Assembly: GCF_004211955.1 (NCBI RefSeq)
Contig: NZ_RHJI01000023.1
Location: 62,001 to 126,000 of the forward strand
Source of the DNA: Escherichia sp. E1V33
GTDB lineage: Bacteria; Pseudomonadota; Gammaproteobacteria; Enterobacterales; Enterobacteriaceae
DNA: 64,000 nt
Direction: 5' to 3'
A program made the translations under genes and the position numbers. Each line of letters opens with the position of its first letter. Within the stretch, counting starts at the first letter, position 1. The notes below the pieces were generated by a model that made no database searches, was not told where the DNA came from, and was given only the letters and a program-made list of their open reading frames with translations. Below are positions 62,605-64,000 of this stretch, one piece after another.

Positions 62605-62874
62605 TTACCTTAGACGCCAGGGGCCTCTATCTTCAATCTGTTCGACTAACCCTTCCTCTTCTAGTTCACGCAATAGTGCAACAACCCAATATTGTTGGTT
62701 CGAACTTGTTGCTTTCCGTTTTTCTCCCCAATCGAGGCCGCTTAGACGAAATACCTCAGCTTGCTTAACGCCGTTGCCGTTTTTTTGGGCATCTGGGTGA
62801 GTTTTAAGTACGGATAAAGCCAATTCTTTTGCTCTGTTGCGCAATTCCGCTCCCTGATGCTGAAACTTATTCAT
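62605..62874 (-). CDS. Small phage protein of unknown function
   Basis: An 89-residue hydrophilic protein encoded between the att site and the integrase on the same strand. It begins MNKFQHQGAELRNRAKELAL and ends RELEEEGLVEQIEDRGPWRL; the end resembles the wing of a winged-helix domain, but this is weak. GGAG lies 9 bases before the ATG. It is probably co-transcribed with int (58-bp gap). I do not recognise the family. Confidence 0.6.
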   Translation of the reverse strand: MNKFQHQGAELRNRAKELALSVLKTHPDAQKNGNGVKQAEVFRLSGLDWGEKRKATSSNQQYWVVALLRELEEEGLVEQIEDRGPWRLR

Positions 62875-62932
62875 TGATAGTGCTCCATGTGAAAAAAAGG
62901 AATATTAGCTCAACAGGGCAAAAGACGCATTT

Positions 62933-63964
62933 TCAAAAACTTGCTATTGATGTTGGTAGTGTTGCCAGCGGATTAAACCGTAATGCAGTTTCCAGGTGAT
63001 CCGGTGCCAGATGTGCGTAACGCATAGTCATTTTTATATCGTGATGCCCGAGAATTTTTTGTAAGGCCAGGATATTTCCACCCGACATCATGAAGTGCGC
63101 CGCAAACGTATGGCGCAGAACGTGTGTCAGTTGACCGCGAGGGAGCACGATAGACGTTTTTTCCATCACGGATAAAAATTGAAAATAGCAGTCTGTGAAG
63201 AAATTGAACCCATCAAGCGCCATGATCTCTTCGTAAAGCTCTTTACTGATAGGGATGCTTCTGTTTTTCTTCCCCTTCGTTCTTACAAAGGTAATTCGGT
63301 ATTTGGTCACCTGTGAGCGGGTAAGATTTACGGCTTCACGCCAGCGTGCGCCTGTGCTTAAGCATATCTTAACTACCAGTGCCAGAATTGGGTCCTGACG
63401 TTTGCAATCAGCCAGCAATTCAACAATCTGCTCATGGGTAAGCCATGCCATCTCTTTTTCTGCGATGGTGAATTTTCGCATGTTCTCCAGTGGGTTCGGA
63501 TACGACCATTCGCCCAGCCGGGATAGTTCGCTAAAAACACTACTTAGATAGCTTTGCTCCAGGTTAATGGTGACCGGGCTTGATCCTTTCTTCCATTTCT
63601 CGCTGAAGTAGATCTCACCTGTCAGGCGTTTATCTCGATAGTGGGCAAACATTTTAGAGGTGAGATCAATTGCAAGGGGATTGCCCAGAGCGTCAACCAT
63701 CAGCAGCAATTTGTCATAGACATGCTGCCCAGCAGTCAGTGATTTACCATGTAGTTTGAACCATAGCTCAACCACGTCTTTCAGTGTTCGACGATCTACT
63801 GATTCACCCAGCCAGGGCTTTGCTTCGGTTTCTTCCATCGTGTGACGCTCAAAAGCCAGAGCTTCGCCTTTGGTGGCGAATTGTTTACGCACACGACGTC
63901 CACTACGTCCGGCGGGGTAACATTCGCAAAGCCATTTTCCTGTGGTGAGTTTTCGTACTGCCAT
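62933..63964 (-). CDS. int: Prophage tyrosine integrase, probably P2-like
   Basis: A 343-residue site-specific recombinase that would integrate and excise the prophage at the adjacent att site. An N-terminal arm-binding domain (about 1-60), a core-binding SAM-like domain (about 60-165) and the catalytic domain follow. Catalytic residues are R207 (GARWRE), K230, H281, R284 (HVLRHTFAAHF), H307 (LGHHD) and Y316 (MRYAHL). The size and the order att-int suit P2-like phages. The ATG overlaps the U-tract of a terminator-like hairpin. Confidence 0.93.
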   Translation of the reverse strand: MAVRKLTTGKWLCECYPAGRSGRRVRKQFATKGEALAFERHTMEETEAKPWLGESVDRRTLKDVVELWFKLHGKSLTAGQHVYDKLLLMVDALGNPLAIDLTSKMFAHYRDKRLTGEIYFSEKWKKGSSPVTINLEQSYLSSVFSELSRLGEWSYPNPLENMRKFTIAEKEMAWLTHEQIVELLADCKRQDPILALVVKICLSTGARWREAVNLTRSQVTKYRITFVRTKGKKNRSIPISKELYEEIMALDGFNFFTDCYFQFLSVMEKTSIVLPRGQLTHVLRHTFAAHFMMSGGNILALQKILGHHDIKMTMRYAHLAPDHLETALRFNPLATLPTSIASF

Positions 63965-63988
63965 AAAAAAGCCCTCATATCAGAGGGC
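63963..63988 (-). terminator. Terminator-like hairpin overlapping the int start
   Basis: On the minus strand AGCCCTC, the loop TGATAT and GAGGGCT are followed by TTTTTATG, the last three bases being the int start codon. GAGGG in the right arm is also the only plausible int Shine-Dalgarno. Termination and int translation would therefore be mutually exclusive structures. Confidence 0.75.
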
Positions 63989-64000
63989 TAAATTTAACTG

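Overview
The window is a stretch of Escherichia coli chromosome. Gene order and protein sequences match, almost gene for gene, the K-12 segment from cecR (ybiH) through rhlE, dinG, fiu, glnHPQ, dps, ompX, mntR, ldtB, ybiW, moeAB, gsiABCD, rimO, dacC and mdfA to rcdA (ybjK). Comparisons with K-12 are from memory, not from a search. Several proteins (YbiC, YbiU, the N-terminal half of FsaA) differ from K-12 more than their neighbours do, so this is a different E. coli lineage.

Layout. 1-7 kb: TetR regulator cecR (5' part only) diverging from the RNA helicase rhlE; ybiA; the SOS operon dinG-ybiB; the dehydrogenase ybiC. 7-15 kb: the Fur-type iron operon fiu-ybiX-ybiI flanked by two small periplasmic paralogues (ybiJ, mcbA), then rlmF and the mechanosensitive channel ybiO. 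15-25 kb: glutamine uptake glnHPQ with a sigma-54/NtrC promoter, dps, rhtA, ompX, opgE, the manganese genes mntS/mntR with ybiR, and ldtB. 25-36 kb: ybiT, ybiU, ybiV, the glycyl-radical pair ybiW/ybiY, fsaA, and moeAB. 36-47.6 kb: iaaA-gsiABCD (glutathione and isoaspartyl peptide use), the c-di-GMP pair pdeI-dgcI, and rimO. 52.7-62.5 kb: bssR, yliI, gstB, dacC, deoR, ybjG, mdfA, ybjH, ybjI, ybjJ, rcdA.

Two segments are not in the K-12 arrangement. The first (about 47.74-52.64 kb, between rimO and bssR) is a compact second lac-like system: a LacY-like permease, a 360-residue LacI-like repressor that keeps the LacI recognition helix and C-terminal leucine heptads, and a GH42 beta-galactosidase that is not homologous to LacZ. 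Lac-operator-like sites lie before the enzyme and the permease, and a weaker one lies before the repressor. A CRP-like site lies about 73 bp from the permease operator, close to the spacing in lac. The second (about 62.48 kb to the right edge) is the integrase end of a prophage, probably P2-like, inserted at the terminator of the small RNA gene rybB just past rcdA. RcdA lacks its usual stop codon and reads across the junction into phage DNA.

No rRNA or tRNA genes, CRISPR arrays or insertion sequences were seen. REP/BIME palindromes occur in five intergenic regions.
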